Source of the DNA: Paguma larvata
Taxonomy: Eukaryota > Chordata > Mammalia > Carnivora > Viverridae
Assembly (NCBI GenBank): GCA_030068075.1
Contig: CM057839.1
Location: 53,100,960-53,164,959, forward strand
Direction of reading: 5' to 3'
DNA length: 64,000 nt
In this document: piece after piece, positions 47,376 to 58,612 of the stretch
Layout: each line of letters starts with the position of its first letter
Position numbering within the stretch: position 1 is the first letter of the stretch
Notes under the pieces: model-generated
The model's input: the letters and a program-made list of their open reading frames with translations, nothing else
Databases searched by the model: none
What the model was told of the DNA's origin: nothing
Position numbers and translations under genes: made by a program

Positions 47376-48189
47376 ACATTCAGGAAATGCGGGTTTGATC
47401 ATAAGAGAGAAGCAAAGGGAATTACCAGTCTGTCGGTGAAGGCAAAGCCTCAAAAGTCCTAGATACAGTGAAGATTGGAACAGGAAGACAAAGGCCTGCA
47501 GGAAGGTTGTGGGAAGGAGAAACTGAAACTGATATCACCTGACGCATCTGATCAATTCGAATGGCTATTTGCAGTTCAATGGGGATTTGGAAAAGGAATT
47601 AATGAAAAATAAACAGAAAATGGAATAAATACAAAGCATAAAAATAACACATGAGAGGGGGAAGAGTTGCCTAAGAAAAGAATATAAACATATTAAATTA
47701 TGTGGCTCAGTTCTGAACATTTTTATTGTATTATAATAATATAAGCATTAAATACTTGTTTAAACACAAATTGTGATATAACTATTTTGGGAGGATAAAT
47801 GAAGGGAAAGTATGTGTGTTGAGGGTGGCTTAGGAGAACTAAATTCCATATTCCAATTTGGGAGTTCAGTATATAGTATCTAAGTGTTGGAAAATAGCCA
47901 GAAATAGATATCAACATATTATAAAAGTGGATGTCAAAGCCCAAATAAACAGAGTTAAAAGAGTTAGTAGTGGCTACCCCTAGGGAGCAGGAATCTGGGA
48001 AGAAATTACTGCTTTTTTCATTGTTATTGTTTTGAACCTTGTAGTTATAGTTGAGTTTTTAAATTGTATGTATTGATCACTATAATGAATATAAAAAATA
48101 AGTTTCAAGTAATCTGGAATGTAGAGAAAAACATGTCTCACTGTGATGACAGATGTGAAAACTCAGGAAATCCCTAACAGATGAATAAT

Positions 48190-48330
48190 ATGCCTTCACT
48201 TTACATGTGAAGAAATTGAGGCCCCGAGAAATTGTGCAAGTTGACATAGTTACCAAATGACAGAGCCAGGGACCAAACCCAGTCTTTCTGATTTCATATT
48301 CAGGCTTCTTCACAATACCTTCCTGCTTCT
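48190..48330 (-). mobile_element. MIR
   Basis: ACTTTACATGTGAAGAAATT, GAGGCCCCGAGAAATTGTGC, AATGACAGAGCCAGGGACC and AAACCCAGTCTTTCTG are the complement of the MIR core. Confidence 0.88.
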
Positions 48331-49600
48331 CATTATATTTTACCTTAAATTTGCCACATTGTTTTAAAAATCACCCACACAGTAGCAACTAAAAAAAAAA
48401 AAAAACCTGAATATACAAAATTACGTTCTTCTTAGTCATGTCTGAGCTAACTGAACAGAATCTAATGTTATCTTAGGTCTCATTTGCACCCTCAGTTTGG
48501 TGACACCCTGAGGAACAGAGATGAACATTCAGGTAAATAGTAGGTACAGCTTTGGGATCTAAAGCTTTTCCTAACAGATAAATCCTTCTCCTTAGACCAT
48601 CCCAACACACAGGAATAGATTTTGTTGCTCTACAAATGTTCTTAATCTGATTCAGTGCCCCTGGGAAATAACATTTCTATTTGCTCTCAAGACATGATTG
48701 TATTAAACCTTAATGATGTACCAGATGTGGGGTTTGACAAGACTATTTTAATTAAGGCTCACCTATGCTAGTGGAGCACTCTTCTAGATTTACTTTATGG
48801 AAAAGCTGTGAGCTTTGATGAACTCTTGGTTCTCTTGTATTTGATAGAACCGCTAATAACACTCTCTCCTTCCACAAGCACCAGCCTTCACTAGCCTTCT
48901 CCTTGGTAACCAGATATCTTTTGTCTCCTTTAGCACTGGTTCCTGGAAGTGTCATTATGATGTCTGCAATTTGCAGAACTCGATGGCAGCTCTAGTAAAA
49001 TAAACAAAATCTAATTATGTCAAAATTGGACCTTCCCTGAAGTAGGATGTTGGGTTTTCATTCTTTATGTTTGATGAGCACCTACAAAGATGGTAAATCT
49101 CAAGATGTGTCTTAGAACACTTTATAAAAAAAGACTTAGTAGGGGAAATTTAGACTGACTTACTATATATCTCATCCATTTGATCTTTCTAGTCTAAGTT
49201 CTTGGCTGTTAGGTTTATGAACCTTTGGAATTTTATGGAAAATGGACATGAATGTGCATTTTGAAAAAAAAAAGATGTTCCATAATTTTCACCAAAATCA
49301 TAAAAGAGGTTCACAAACCCTGAAACATAAAGAATCAATGTTTTATGCAAAGAAATGAAATCCATGTGGAATTCTTCAATTATATTCTTCTTGATGGAAA
49401 TATAAGGATTTTTTAAATAGGCACTAGTGAATTTTCAAGAGATTGTATTAATTATTCCCTCTATTATTATTTTTTCACTGCTTTTCTATTTCTGGAACTA
49501 TGAATCTCGAAGTTCATCTACAACAAATTTCATGTCCTCTCTCACCTCACCCCCCAAATTTATTTTTTTCTAGCTTTTGAGGATTCATGTGAGATTACCA
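48331..49600. other. Unique sequence, no gene seen
   Basis: No exon recognised. Poly-A near 48390 has no identifiable retroposon body. Frames are under 70 codons. Confidence 0.5.
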
Positions 49601-49617
49601 ATAAAAAGCACTTTTTA

Positions 49618-49839
49618 AAAATGTTTTTAATGTTTATTTATTTTTGAGGGAGAGAGTGAGATAGAGACAGAGCATGAGCAGGGGAGGAGCAGAGATAGAG
49701 ACACACACGCAGAATTTGAAGCAGGCTCCAGACTCTGGGCTGTCAGCACAGAGCCTGATGCGGGGCTCGAACTCATGAGAGAGATCATGACCTGGGTTGC
49801 AGTCGGATGCCTAACTGGCTGAGCCACACAGGCACCCCT
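49618..49839 (-). mobile_element. CAN-SINE (felid-type SINEC)
   Basis: Reverse SINEC: AATGTTTATTTATTTTTGAG, GAAGCAGGCTCCAGACTCTG, TGATGCGGGGCTCGAACTCA, ending GAGCCACACAGGCACCCC. Flanking duplications ATAAAAAGCACTTTTTA (49601-49617) and ATAAAGTACTTTTTATT (49840-49856). Confidence 0.96.
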
Positions 49840-49856
49840 ATAAAGTACTTTTTATT

Positions 49857-50744
49857 GTGGCTTCCTAATTAAAGTTTGTACTTCTTCCTCTGGGTTGCAT
49901 ACTGGACATATTTAATAGAAAAGTGAAAAACTCAAGCATTGTATTATTTGGTGATGTCATCAATGTCACCCTTCTCAGCTTTCTCCTTGTGTCATTGATC
50001 AGAAGGAGCTTTTGTGCCATCTTTGCTAGAGCTCTCAAAAAACATTTTCCATCCAGCAACTATAGAGGTAGAAAGTGTCAACTCAATGACAGGTGTGTGG
50101 CCTGGCATTTTGCACTTCCTTTTTAATATCCAAGTGATTTTATCATTGTTAAATATAATTTCTAACAACCTGGAAGCATGCCATAAAACTTAAAGGAAAA
50201 TAATTTAATTGATTATTCTGCTTAATTAATATTTTTCTTTAATATTTAAAAAATAAAATATGGTATAGTTTATATTACTTAGAATCATCACCCATACTCC
50301 CAGAACCTTAATAATCTACTGAGAACAGTCTATGAAGTTTAAAGAAAGATGATAATCAGGGTCAAGTCAAATTTTAGGTATGTCAGGATAGCAGATGAGT
50401 CACCACACTGTGGAATCACTCTTTTGCTTTTCCATGTCCAGAAACTAAATTTTAATAGAGCACCTAGGCTTATTCATTTCTTAGATACCAACTCATGCTA
50501 ATCAAGCTAGTGGAACATTAAAGTATAAATGAGATGCAAGTGTAATTATTTGTCAAAAGCAGAACGTAACTATCAATGTCTATTACATTTCTGTCTACTA
50601 TTTTTTATACCCACATCCAGGAATCTGGGAAACAAAAACAACTAATATTGAGAACTGGGTGTAGAATTACAACAGACGAAACTCACTATACAAAAATGAA
50701 CATTCTTGCCTCCACCAAAAACAGTACTCAGAAACGAGTGGTTT
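49857..50744. other. Unique, AT-rich sequence
   Basis: No exon or assignable repeat. Strongly AT-rich at 50140-50280. Confidence 0.5.
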
Positions 50745-50955
50745 TATAACTGGCGTGGTGATTCTTGAGCCAGATCTACTTCTGTAAACTAGGTCTGCCA
50801 CTTTCTTGCAGTAACCTCTTAGGTGAGATACTTAGCCTTTTTGAGCTTCATATGCCTCCGTGTTTAGTAGGAGAATAACAGTACCTACCTCATAAGTTTG
50901 AAATAAGATAATGAATGTAATGAACTTAGCATTGTATTGGTGGAAAGCTAATAAA
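50745..50955 (+). mobile_element. MIR
   Basis: GTGGTGATTCTTGAGCCAGA, ACTAGGTCTGCCACTTTC, GAGATACTTAGCCTTTTTGA, GTACCTACCTCATAAGTTTG and TGAACTTAGCATTGTATTGG follow the MIR consensus. Confidence 0.87.
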
Positions 50956-51089
50956 TTACATCCATAGACCCCTTTTTTCTCTCTAACCCTTACATGTTTT
51001 CCTTTCCTTTCTTCCCTTCATTCTTGATAAACTACATCAATTTTTCCCTTAAAAATGAAAGATAAAAAAGTATCTGAGAAATACTTAGT

Positions 51090-51415
51090 GTTGTCTTAAA
51101 CATATGGTTTGAAGATATTACATAAATGACATCGTGCTCCATATCTCATTCTCTTTCATACATTTCTCATGTTACCATGTGGGAATTTAGTTCATTGCCT
51201 CTGACTGTTACATAGAATTCTGTCATGTCTATAAACCATATTCTATGTATCTATTCACTTACTGATGGATACAGGTGGCTTCCGTTTCAACCCTGTGATA
51301 AACAAAACAGGTATATAGTTCCTTATGAATGTGTACAAGTTTTTTCTGAGGTACATTTCCAGGGGTAAAATTTCTGGGTCATAAATACATTCACTTACAG
51401 TTGGGGGACCTGGAA
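51090..51415 (-). mobile_element. Old L1M fragment
   Basis: TTACATAGAATTCTGTCATG, CTATTCACTTACTGATGGAT, ACAGGTGGCTTCCGTTTC and ATTTCCAGGGGTAAAATTTC are the complement of late L1 ORF2 in ancient subfamilies. A younger L1 is inserted directly to its right. Confidence 0.68.
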
Positions 51416-51645
51416 GGATAGCACATACTTTTTTTTTAAGTTTTTAATTTTAATTTCAGTATAGTTAACATACATTGTTACATTAGTTTCAGGTGTGCAA
51501 TACAGTGATTAAACAATTCTATACATTACTAAGTGTTCATCATGATAAGTATATTATTTAATCCCCAACACCTATTTCACTCATCTCCTAACCCATCTCC
51601 CCTCAACCATCAGTGTGTTCTCCATAGTTAAAAGTCTGTTTCTTG

Positions 51646-51870
51646 GGGCACCTGGGTGGCTCAGTTAGTTAAGCGTCCAATTTCGGCTCAGGCCATGATC
51701 TCTCAGTTTATGAGTTTGAGCCCCGTGTCAGGCTCTGTGCTGACCGCTCAGAGTCTGGAGCCTCCTTTCGATTCTGTTTCTCCTTCTCTCTCTGCCCCTG
51801 TCCTGCTCATGCTCTGTCTCTCTCTGTCTCTCAATAATAAATAAAAGTGTTTTAAAAAATTTAAAAAAAG
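51646..51870 (+). mobile_element. CAN-SINE nested in L1
   Basis: Head GGGCACCTGGGTGGCTCAGT, core TTTCGGCTCAGGCCATGATC, tail TCAATAATAAATAAAAGTG. A perfect 13-bp duplication AGTCTGTTTCTTG lies at 51633-51645 and 51871-51883, splitting the L1 3' UTR. The SINE is therefore younger than the L1. Confidence 0.97.
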
Positions 51871-51899
51871 AGTCTGTTTCTTGATTTGCCTCTTGGTTT

Positions 51900-52795
51900 T
51901 CCCCCTTTGCTCATTCGTATTGTAAATAATGCTGCTGTAAACATAGGGGTGCATGTGTCCGTTCACATTAGTGTTTTTGTATTCTTTGGGTAAATACCCA
52001 GTAGTGCAATTACTGGATCATAGGGTAGTTTTCTTTTTAATATTTTGAGGAACCTCTATATTGTTTTCCACAGTGGCTGCACCAGTTTGCATTCCCACCA
52101 ATGGTGCAATAGGATTCCTTTTTCACCACATCCTTGCCAACACTTGCTGTTTCTTATGTTTTTTGTTTTAGCCATTCTGACAGATGTGAGGTCAGAATGT
52201 CTCGTTGTGGTTTTGATTTGCATTTTGCTGATGATGAGTGATGTTGAGCATCTTTTCATGTGTCTGTTGGCCATCTGACCATCTGTATGTCTTCTTTGGA
52301 GAAAATGTCTGTTCATGTCTTCTGCCAGTTTTTAAAGTGGATTATTTGTTTTTTTGAATGTTGAATTGTTTAAGTTCTTTATATATTTTGGATAATAACC
52401 CTTTATTTGTCATGTCATTTGCAAACATCTTCTCCCATTTAGTGGGCTATCTTTTAGCTTTGTTGATTATTTCCTTTGTTGTGCAGAAGGTTGTTTTGTT
52501 TGTTTGTTTGTTTATGTAGTTGCAAGAGTTTATTTTTGATTTTATTTCCCTTGCCTCAGGAGACATACCTAGAAAGATGCTAGAGATCTAGAAAGGTGTC
52601 AGAGAAATTACTACCTATGCTCCCTTCTAGAATTTTTATGGTTTCAGGTTTTATATTTAGGTTTTTAATCCTTTTGAGTTTATTTTTGTATATGGTGTAA
52701 GAAAGTGGTCCAGTTTTATTCTTTTACATGTAGCTGTCCTGTTTTCCCAACACCACTTGTTGAAGGGACTGTCTTTTTCCCATTGCATATTCTTA
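51900..52795 (-). pseudogene. L1 ORF2 C-terminal fragment, decayed
   Basis: In the native protein ORF2 is an endonuclease/reverse transcriptase. Only its C-terminal part is left here. Recognisable stretches on the minus strand are [20 protein letters not shown] (about 52710-52775), then [19 protein letters not shown] and [14 protein letters not shown] (within 52065-52265), in that order. Frame changes and stops separate them. The endonuclease and RT core domains are missing because of 5' truncation. Confidence 0.88.
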
Positions 52796-52812
52796 GGACA
52801 GCACATACTTTT

Positions 52813-53359
52813 ATATGTATTTTCCAGGATAGTGGGGGCGGGGGAGAATGGAATTGGAGATGGAAATGAAGGGAAAAGTAATAAATGAATCAAGGATTTT
52901 CCTCATATGGATGCCTTGGACTAAGTGGGCCTTGGACTAATGACTACAAGCAACTCAGTCCTGTGCATCTGACGTCCTTAAAAATGAAGAAAAACAAAAA
53001 AACCAACAACACTGTGGCTGTATTGTATTATCAGTATAAATGCAATGTCTACAACAATGGCTTAGCATCTTCATCTGCGCTCCAGGGCCAGGATGCCAGC
53101 CTTCTACTACTTTATTAAGATGCTACAAAATCATTAGAGGATGTTTGTGAGCCCCTTAAAACTCTTGAGACTCAGGTTCTTTATGAACAACAAAGATTTG
53201 TCACTCTGCATCGACACCTCTCAGAATTTTAATAAGAGATGTCTTTGTTAATCAACATTGAAGATAATTGTTCCCAATGAGCCTATAAATGTGTCTTAGA
53301 AATGTACTGTTTTGACCATTTCATTCAATCAAAGATTGGAAGGGGATTAAGCTATAAAA
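52813..53359. other. Unique sequence
   Basis: No exon recognised. A short duplicated phrase, GGACTAAGTGGGCCTTGGACTAATG, lies at 52918-52941 (TTGGACTAA twice). Confidence 0.5.
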
Positions 53360-53580
53360 TAAATAAATCATGAGAATAAAAAGTACAGCATAGGGAATAT
53401 AGTCAATAATACCATAATAACTTTGTATAGTGGCCAAGGGTAACTACACTTATCGTGGTGAACATTTTGTAATGTACATGATTGTGGAATCACTATGTCG
53501 TACATCTGCAACAAATACATTACATATCAACTACGCTTCAATTACATTTTCTTAAAATTACATTCATACATGGCAATGAC
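53360..53580 (+). mobile_element. L1 3' UTR fragment
   Basis: Sense-strand blocks GCATAGGGAATATAGTCAAT, TAATAACTTTGTATAGTGG, TTTTGTAATGTACATGATTG, GGAATCACTATGTCGTACAT and TATCAACTACGCTTCAATTA match the 3' UTR of middle-age L1s. 5'-truncated and non-coding. Confidence 0.87.
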
Positions 53581-55974
53581 ATTTAAAAAAAGGAATGGAA
53601 GAGCATTCAAGTAATTGTCTCTGCCAAAAAATTGAAAAAAATCAAGCCTTTTCAATTTCAATAGCACTTCCTGGGTTTTCATAGGTCCAGTGCTAAATGA
53701 CAAGTTGTAACAGCTTTTCAGATGTGGATAAGGTGATTATTTCTTCAGTAATGAGGAGAGAGACCTGCAAAAGTGGCACAATGATTTTCTTCAGAACTAA
53801 TAATAAGAGAACTAAGTAAAATAGAGGAATCTTCTCTGATCCATGTCCACGGGCCGCTCAGCCCTTTAATTCAGAGCAGGATTATTTTAACTTTAATAGT
53901 TTAGGACATACTAGACAAGTTAATTAAATTAACTCACTTTGCTCAAGCTATTATAATATTAATGCACTGTTATTTTTGGTAAAGCATATCACTGTAACTC
54001 TTCTACAATTTAGAAGCCAGGAGTATGCAATGAAAGAGTACATTTAGAAGTAAACAGCACAAATTTTTAAAAATCTTTCCATTTTACTGAATTGAGTTTT
54101 ATTTATTTTTCTCTCCTTTTATCTTCATCATTTTTGTGTCTAAAATATTTGTATTCCTCAAATCTGATCTGTATGTGTTCTGTTTATAATATTTAAACAT
54201 ACAAATTTTATCTTTGTAGTCCATACAATAATTATCCCATGTATTCCAGGTAAGGGACATTTAATGTCCTTTATTACATGTAGGTTGCAAAGAGTTAATT
54301 TTATGTATAAATACCATTCTTATCCAGATATCTTTATCCAAGAAAGGCAGCTCTTTGCTCATAAAACCTTTGTGAGAGTTAACTCTACATATACCAGAGG
54401 TGAGGAAGGGGATTGAGGACAGCAGTTTGTGGTTAAATCCAATCTTTTCATCCAGCTGTTGGAGGTTGCTTGTGAAATCCCTGTCCTCAGAGCTTTGCCT
54501 CCTTTTAACTCTAATTAATTGTGTGGTCATTGATTTAGGGAGCTGGAAGATTCACCTCCCCGTATAAAGCACTTCCTGAATTAGAATCCTTTTAAAGGGA
54601 TGTTTGACACCTCGCATAGCTGCAACCTTTTTAGTAGCAGGTAATCACGGGGATAAAAGCACCAGTTAAACCTGATTTCACCTCTGTTCGGCACAGAGCA
54701 TTTGCTTCCATATCCACTATTGTTTATCTGTAGTATAGCCTCATTTTCCAAATCTAATCTAGCCTGATCCCCTTTTCTGGGACAAAGAAAAAGTAACTTG
54801 TCAAAGAATCTCTCCGTCGTAACCTTCAAAGAGTATCTTCTGGGCTTGAAAGCATACTGGAGGTCCTGTGTGTTGGTTCACACAGCTCGACAGGAAGTGT
54901 GCACTAAATTTACCTCCTTGGTCTCCCTGTTACAGCAGGAAATACATCCCAGAACATTCATCAAATTGTCACCTGCTTTGTGTCATTTAACCCTAAAGAA
55001 GAGGTTGCAGTGTTCAGAATAGAGACACCTTAATTCTACAGCTAAAAGTTGGAATTTGACACAAAAATCTACTTTTTCGAGATTTAACTGTTGTGGTGAA
55101 TGTTGAAAGAAGACACAGTTTTGTATTGTGTTTTTTAAAATACACAGTTATTCTGTGTTATCACAGAATATTCTCTTTTAAAATATTAAAATTTTAAAAT
55201 AGCCAGTTATTCTCTTTAAGTGAAGCATTGACAATCACCCACTCGCTGGCCAGTACTCTGCTCTGAAGTCATCTGAGGTTGATTACCACCGTCCTTGGAG
55301 GATGGTGTGAAATGCCAGTGAAATTGTGAACTAATTCAATGATGTGCCTGTTGTTCCACTCATTTAGGCAAGTGGTTTTCTGAACAGGAAGCATTTCACA
55401 TGTTCCCAACCATACTAAATTAACTCAGAATATGTAAGGATTAGACCCTGTGTTGTTTATCTCTACATCTCAGCCGTCTTACCAGGATGCAAGATCCCCA
55501 GTGTCTTTGTGATCATGAGAGCACTTGTGACCATTCAAAGAAGGCTAAATTAACTATTGTTAGGTCACAGAGATTCGGGAGGTAGAGCATATTTGGTGGC
55601 ATTTGTGGTATTGCCTCTGTAGAATCGATATCCTTAATTATAGGCAGCAGGTGGAGCCGTGAGGGAATGAACGACCTTCTAGGTCCGGTCCTCAAGCTGA
55701 CTTGATATTATCACAGTTCGGAAGCAATCACTGTCCCTCAGCTCCAAGTCAGCCTGCAATGCTGGCTAGGGGCCTGGGCTATTAGAAAGATGCTGGCTCA
55801 GCTATTCCCAAGCACAGATAAACAGGGGAGAGGCCCCTTGCCTTCTAGAGTGTTAAGTACTTGACTGCTAACAGAAGCTACCATTTCCTGGATTTGGCAG
55901 AGCTGGGAAAGAAAGGCTTCTCTGGAGTATAAGACACCGAAGACTCAGCGCCTGATGAGGAAAAGAAACGGGCC
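53581..55974. other. Unique sequence, no gene seen
   Basis: No exon recognised. AT-rich, with TAATTAAATTAACTC-type blocks at 53918-53935. Frames up to 89 codons without a domain. Confidence 0.5.
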
Positions 55975-56240
55975 AAGTCACAGGAAGACAAGTACTGCAT
56001 GACATCACTAATGTGAAGTGTCTAAAATGGTGAAATTCACAGAATCAAAGAGTGGAATAGTGGCTGCCAGGGGGCAGGCGGAGGGGAAGTAGGGAGTTGC
56101 TAATCAGCGGGTGTAAAGTTTCACTGGAACAAAATGATTAAGCTCTAGAGATCTGTACAAAAACACTGTACATTTAAACATTTGTTAAGAAGGTCGATTT
56201 CATGTCAAGTGTTGTTGCCACAGTAAAATAATATTCGAAG
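55975..56240 (+). mobile_element. L1M 3' UTR fragment
   Basis: GACAAGTACTGCATGACATC, AGAGTGGAATAGTGGCTGCC, AGTAGGGAGTTGCTAATCAG, AACACTGTACATTTAAACAT and TTGCCACAGTAAAATAATAT are the sense L1M 3' UTR blocks. It includes a CTCF-like motif at 56064-56077. Confidence 0.85.
56064..56077 (+). promoter_or_regulatory. CTCF-like core motif (candidate)
   Basis: CTGCCAGGGGGCAG matches 12 of 14 positions of CCASYAGRKGGCRS, with TGG just upstream. It lies in an L1M 3' UTR. Motif only. Confidence 0.35.
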
Positions 56241-57295
56241 TATAAAACAGCAGAGCTAGATTTGTCTATACTTATTTAGTATCCTTATCAAACAGTCATG
56301 AAGCAAGACTCAGGCCTGGGGAACAGACAATAAAAAGAAAGATGGTTCACTTTTCAGAATAAGAATTCTCTGCCTTCAGAGAAGGCTGGTTGCCTCTTTA
56401 GCCCATACCCCTATTGTGAAATGCTTTTCTCATCGGCAGAACACTGTGGTTTACAGTTTACTTGAAGCTCGTTATTGTTTCTCTTCCTAATAACCCACAT
56501 TTATGATTTCTTCTAGAAGGGCTGCATTGATGGAGATGGAGTGTAACACCTGAAATAATAGGATTTTACAGGAAATAACATAAATGAAGCCTTTTGCCCT
56601 TAATGACCCATAATGAAATGCTCTTGTTACCAAGCTCTGCAGGCAACCCAGTGCAGGTTGCCATGGAAACGGCCAGCTGCGCCTCCACACTGTTGCTTAA
56701 TGATCAGTGTGATGTCAGGCTCTTGACATAACCACAAGCTTAGACAAATCTTTACAGCCACAGTGACAGTCCACTCGGGATTTCAGTATGTCTGGGTGAG
56801 GGCTCCTGTGTCCAGGTATAATTAAAATACATTCAGACCTGTGATTGGAAATGCTTTCAGCAGAGAATTAGGTTGCCTTTTAAATTCTCCATTCGCTTTC
56901 ATTTCTCCACATGACTGCCCAGTTGGAAGCAAGCCAGAAACAGGGTAGCCACAGCCCATTACTGAAGATGACACTTCACATGTCTGTGTCCAGGCTTACC
57001 CTTTACCCTTTGCATGGGTGGGTGAGCGGGTGGCCCACCCTGGTCCACCCCCCCCCCAAAAAAAGATACCACGAAGACCTTTTTGTCCCTTCTTCCCATG
57101 TTCCCTGCATTTACCTTCCACTGTGACTGAGCCTGAGATTCTATTGCTCATTACTTTGATTTAGACAACAAAGTCAGGTCCTTTTACCCAGAATGTAATT
57201 CTCAAAATCTATTATCTAGAAGGAAAAGACAGGCCCTCGGGAATCTGTCCTTTTCCTTCCCTCCTTTTATTTCTTTCTCCCTTCCCCCTTTTTAC
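56241..57295. other. Unique sequence with RFX-like site
   Basis: No exon recognised. The stretch 56580-56900 is free of recognised repeats and richer in known motif-like words (X-box, CAGCTG, TGATGTCA) than its surroundings. A C-run followed by an A-run lies at 57048-57064. Confidence 0.5.
56657..56670 (+). promoter_or_regulatory. RFX X-box-like motif (candidate)
   Basis: GTTGCCATGGAAAC fits the RFX X-box GTNRCC-N2-RGYAAC except for one position. A half-site GGCAACC lies 14 bp upstream. Motif only. Confidence 0.4.
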
Positions 57296-57810
57296 TCTCT
57301 CTTAAAACTGTTTATTAGGTGCCTCTTTTCTGCCAGGCAATTACCAAAAACACACATGAATAAGGTTCAATCGCTGTCCTCTAGAAGCCCACAGGTTATT
57401 AGACAGGGACAGGGCATGTAAGCAGACACATAACCTGAAGAGACAGAGGTGTGCACAAGGCCCAAATGCAGGAATGTGCCTGAGAGAGAACAGGACGGGC
57501 TGGGAGATGAGGTGATGTTTGGGTTAATTTTGAAAGGAAATCAATGGGATTAAAGTGAGGTAGAGGGACACTGTGAGAAAAGAGTGAAGGTATGGAATGA
57601 TTTTGGATGTTTGTGGAATTGCGAGCAATTCAGAATGGCTAGAGCTTTGGCCATGAGAGCAGTCAGGGAGAAATAAGACTTAGAGGTAGGTAGGGTCCAA
57701 ATTCTAATAAGTTTTGACTTTACCTTCCAGGCAAATAGAAGCTACTTAAGGTTTTAGGGAGAGAAGGCAGGGAATTGTAACTGCCATTTAGGAAGTTTAT
57801 CCTTCCAGAA
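57296..57810 (-). mobile_element. Probable L2-related antisense repeat
   Basis: TGTTTATTAGGTGCCTCTTT, CTGCCAGGCAATTACC and TCGCTGTCCTCTAGAAGCCC resemble the complement of the L2 3' end (TTTATTGAGCACCTACT ... CTGCCCTCATGGAGC). The part after 57440 is purine-rich and was not assigned with confidence. Confidence 0.45.
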
Positions 57811-57900
57811 AAGAAAAGCATAAATTGTGGAAAACATGGGGCAATTAGGAAGTTATCGAAACACTGAGACTATAGAAGATATCTATAGCATTCTGTCTTT

Positions 57901-58612
57901 TTAAATATTATATATCTTATTCATATATATAAATATATTTATCATATATATTTATATGTTTATTATACATATGTTATTATCATATATCAAATATTTCTAT
58001 AAATACAAATATTATACTATATATAAACTATATATTTATATTTCTTTATATTTACATTTATAAATTTATATGTATTTATATTTATAAATGTAGATATATT
58101 TACATTTATAAATTTATATGTAAACTATATATTCATATAAATCTATGCTTATAAATATTTATATTGGTTATGTATTATTACATTTATATGAATATTATAT
58201 AATAACATAAATATAATAAGTATTATATATTCATATAAATATATATCTTATATATAAATAGAAATGTTATACTATATATAAACTGTATATATAAATTTAT
58301 ATATGTAAATATTTAAGTATAAATGTTATCTACATATAAACTATATATAAACTATATATGTTATATATAGATAACATTTGTTTTTGGTTATTACATTATT
58401 ATATTTATATTATTATATAATATAATAAAATAATTAATATATTATAATATTATATAATATATTTGTTTTGGTTATTACATTATTATATTTATATTATTAT
58501 ATAATATAGGAATATAAGTAATATAATATAATATATAATATGGATATATTTTTATTTCTATAAATATATATAGTATAACATTTGTATTTATATTTGTATT
58601 TAAATATAGTTA
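57901..58612. repeat. 700-bp AT-rich tract with internal duplications
   Basis: Almost only A and T (ATATATAAATATATTT-type words). It contains clear sub-repeats: ATTTGTTTTTGGTTATTACA... at 58376-58424 and again at 58461-58508 (one T shorter, otherwise identical), and TTACATTTATAAATTTATAT at 58052 and 58100 (48-bp period). Self-complementary throughout. Confidence 0.95.

Larger units (their letters stand above)
46690..48105 (+). mobile_element. Old L1M/HAL1-like element, split by a young L1
   Basis: Plus-strand blocks resemble the L1ME/HAL1 region: GAAATAATCCAAAGAAACTT, TCCAAGAGAGAAAAGAAAAC, AGGTCACATGGTGGGTTGGG, GAAAGCTGGAAGACACTACA and TAGATTTCTATACCCAAAC. It runs to an A-rich 3' end near 48100. 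A young L1 sits at 46710-46852. The 118-codon frame (47042-47398) is partly an L1 relic and not a gene. Confidence 0.7.
51433..52795 (-). mobile_element. 5'-truncated L1 with nested SINE
   Basis: Poly-T at the left, then the antisense 3' UTR (ATTAGTTTCAGGTGTGCAAT) and ORF2 C-terminal coding sequence reading leftwards up to the truncation near 52795. Flanking duplications of 17 bp: GGATAGCACATACTTTT (51416-51432) and GGACAGCACATACTTTT (52796-52812). Interrupted by a SINE at 51646-51870. Multiple stops and frameshifts, so not mobile. Confidence 0.95.

Noticed and set aside
47042..47398. 118-codon frame (plus) as a gene
   Set aside because: It overlaps an old L1M/HAL1-like element and ends in a GGAA microsatellite (KERKEGRTEGRKEG).
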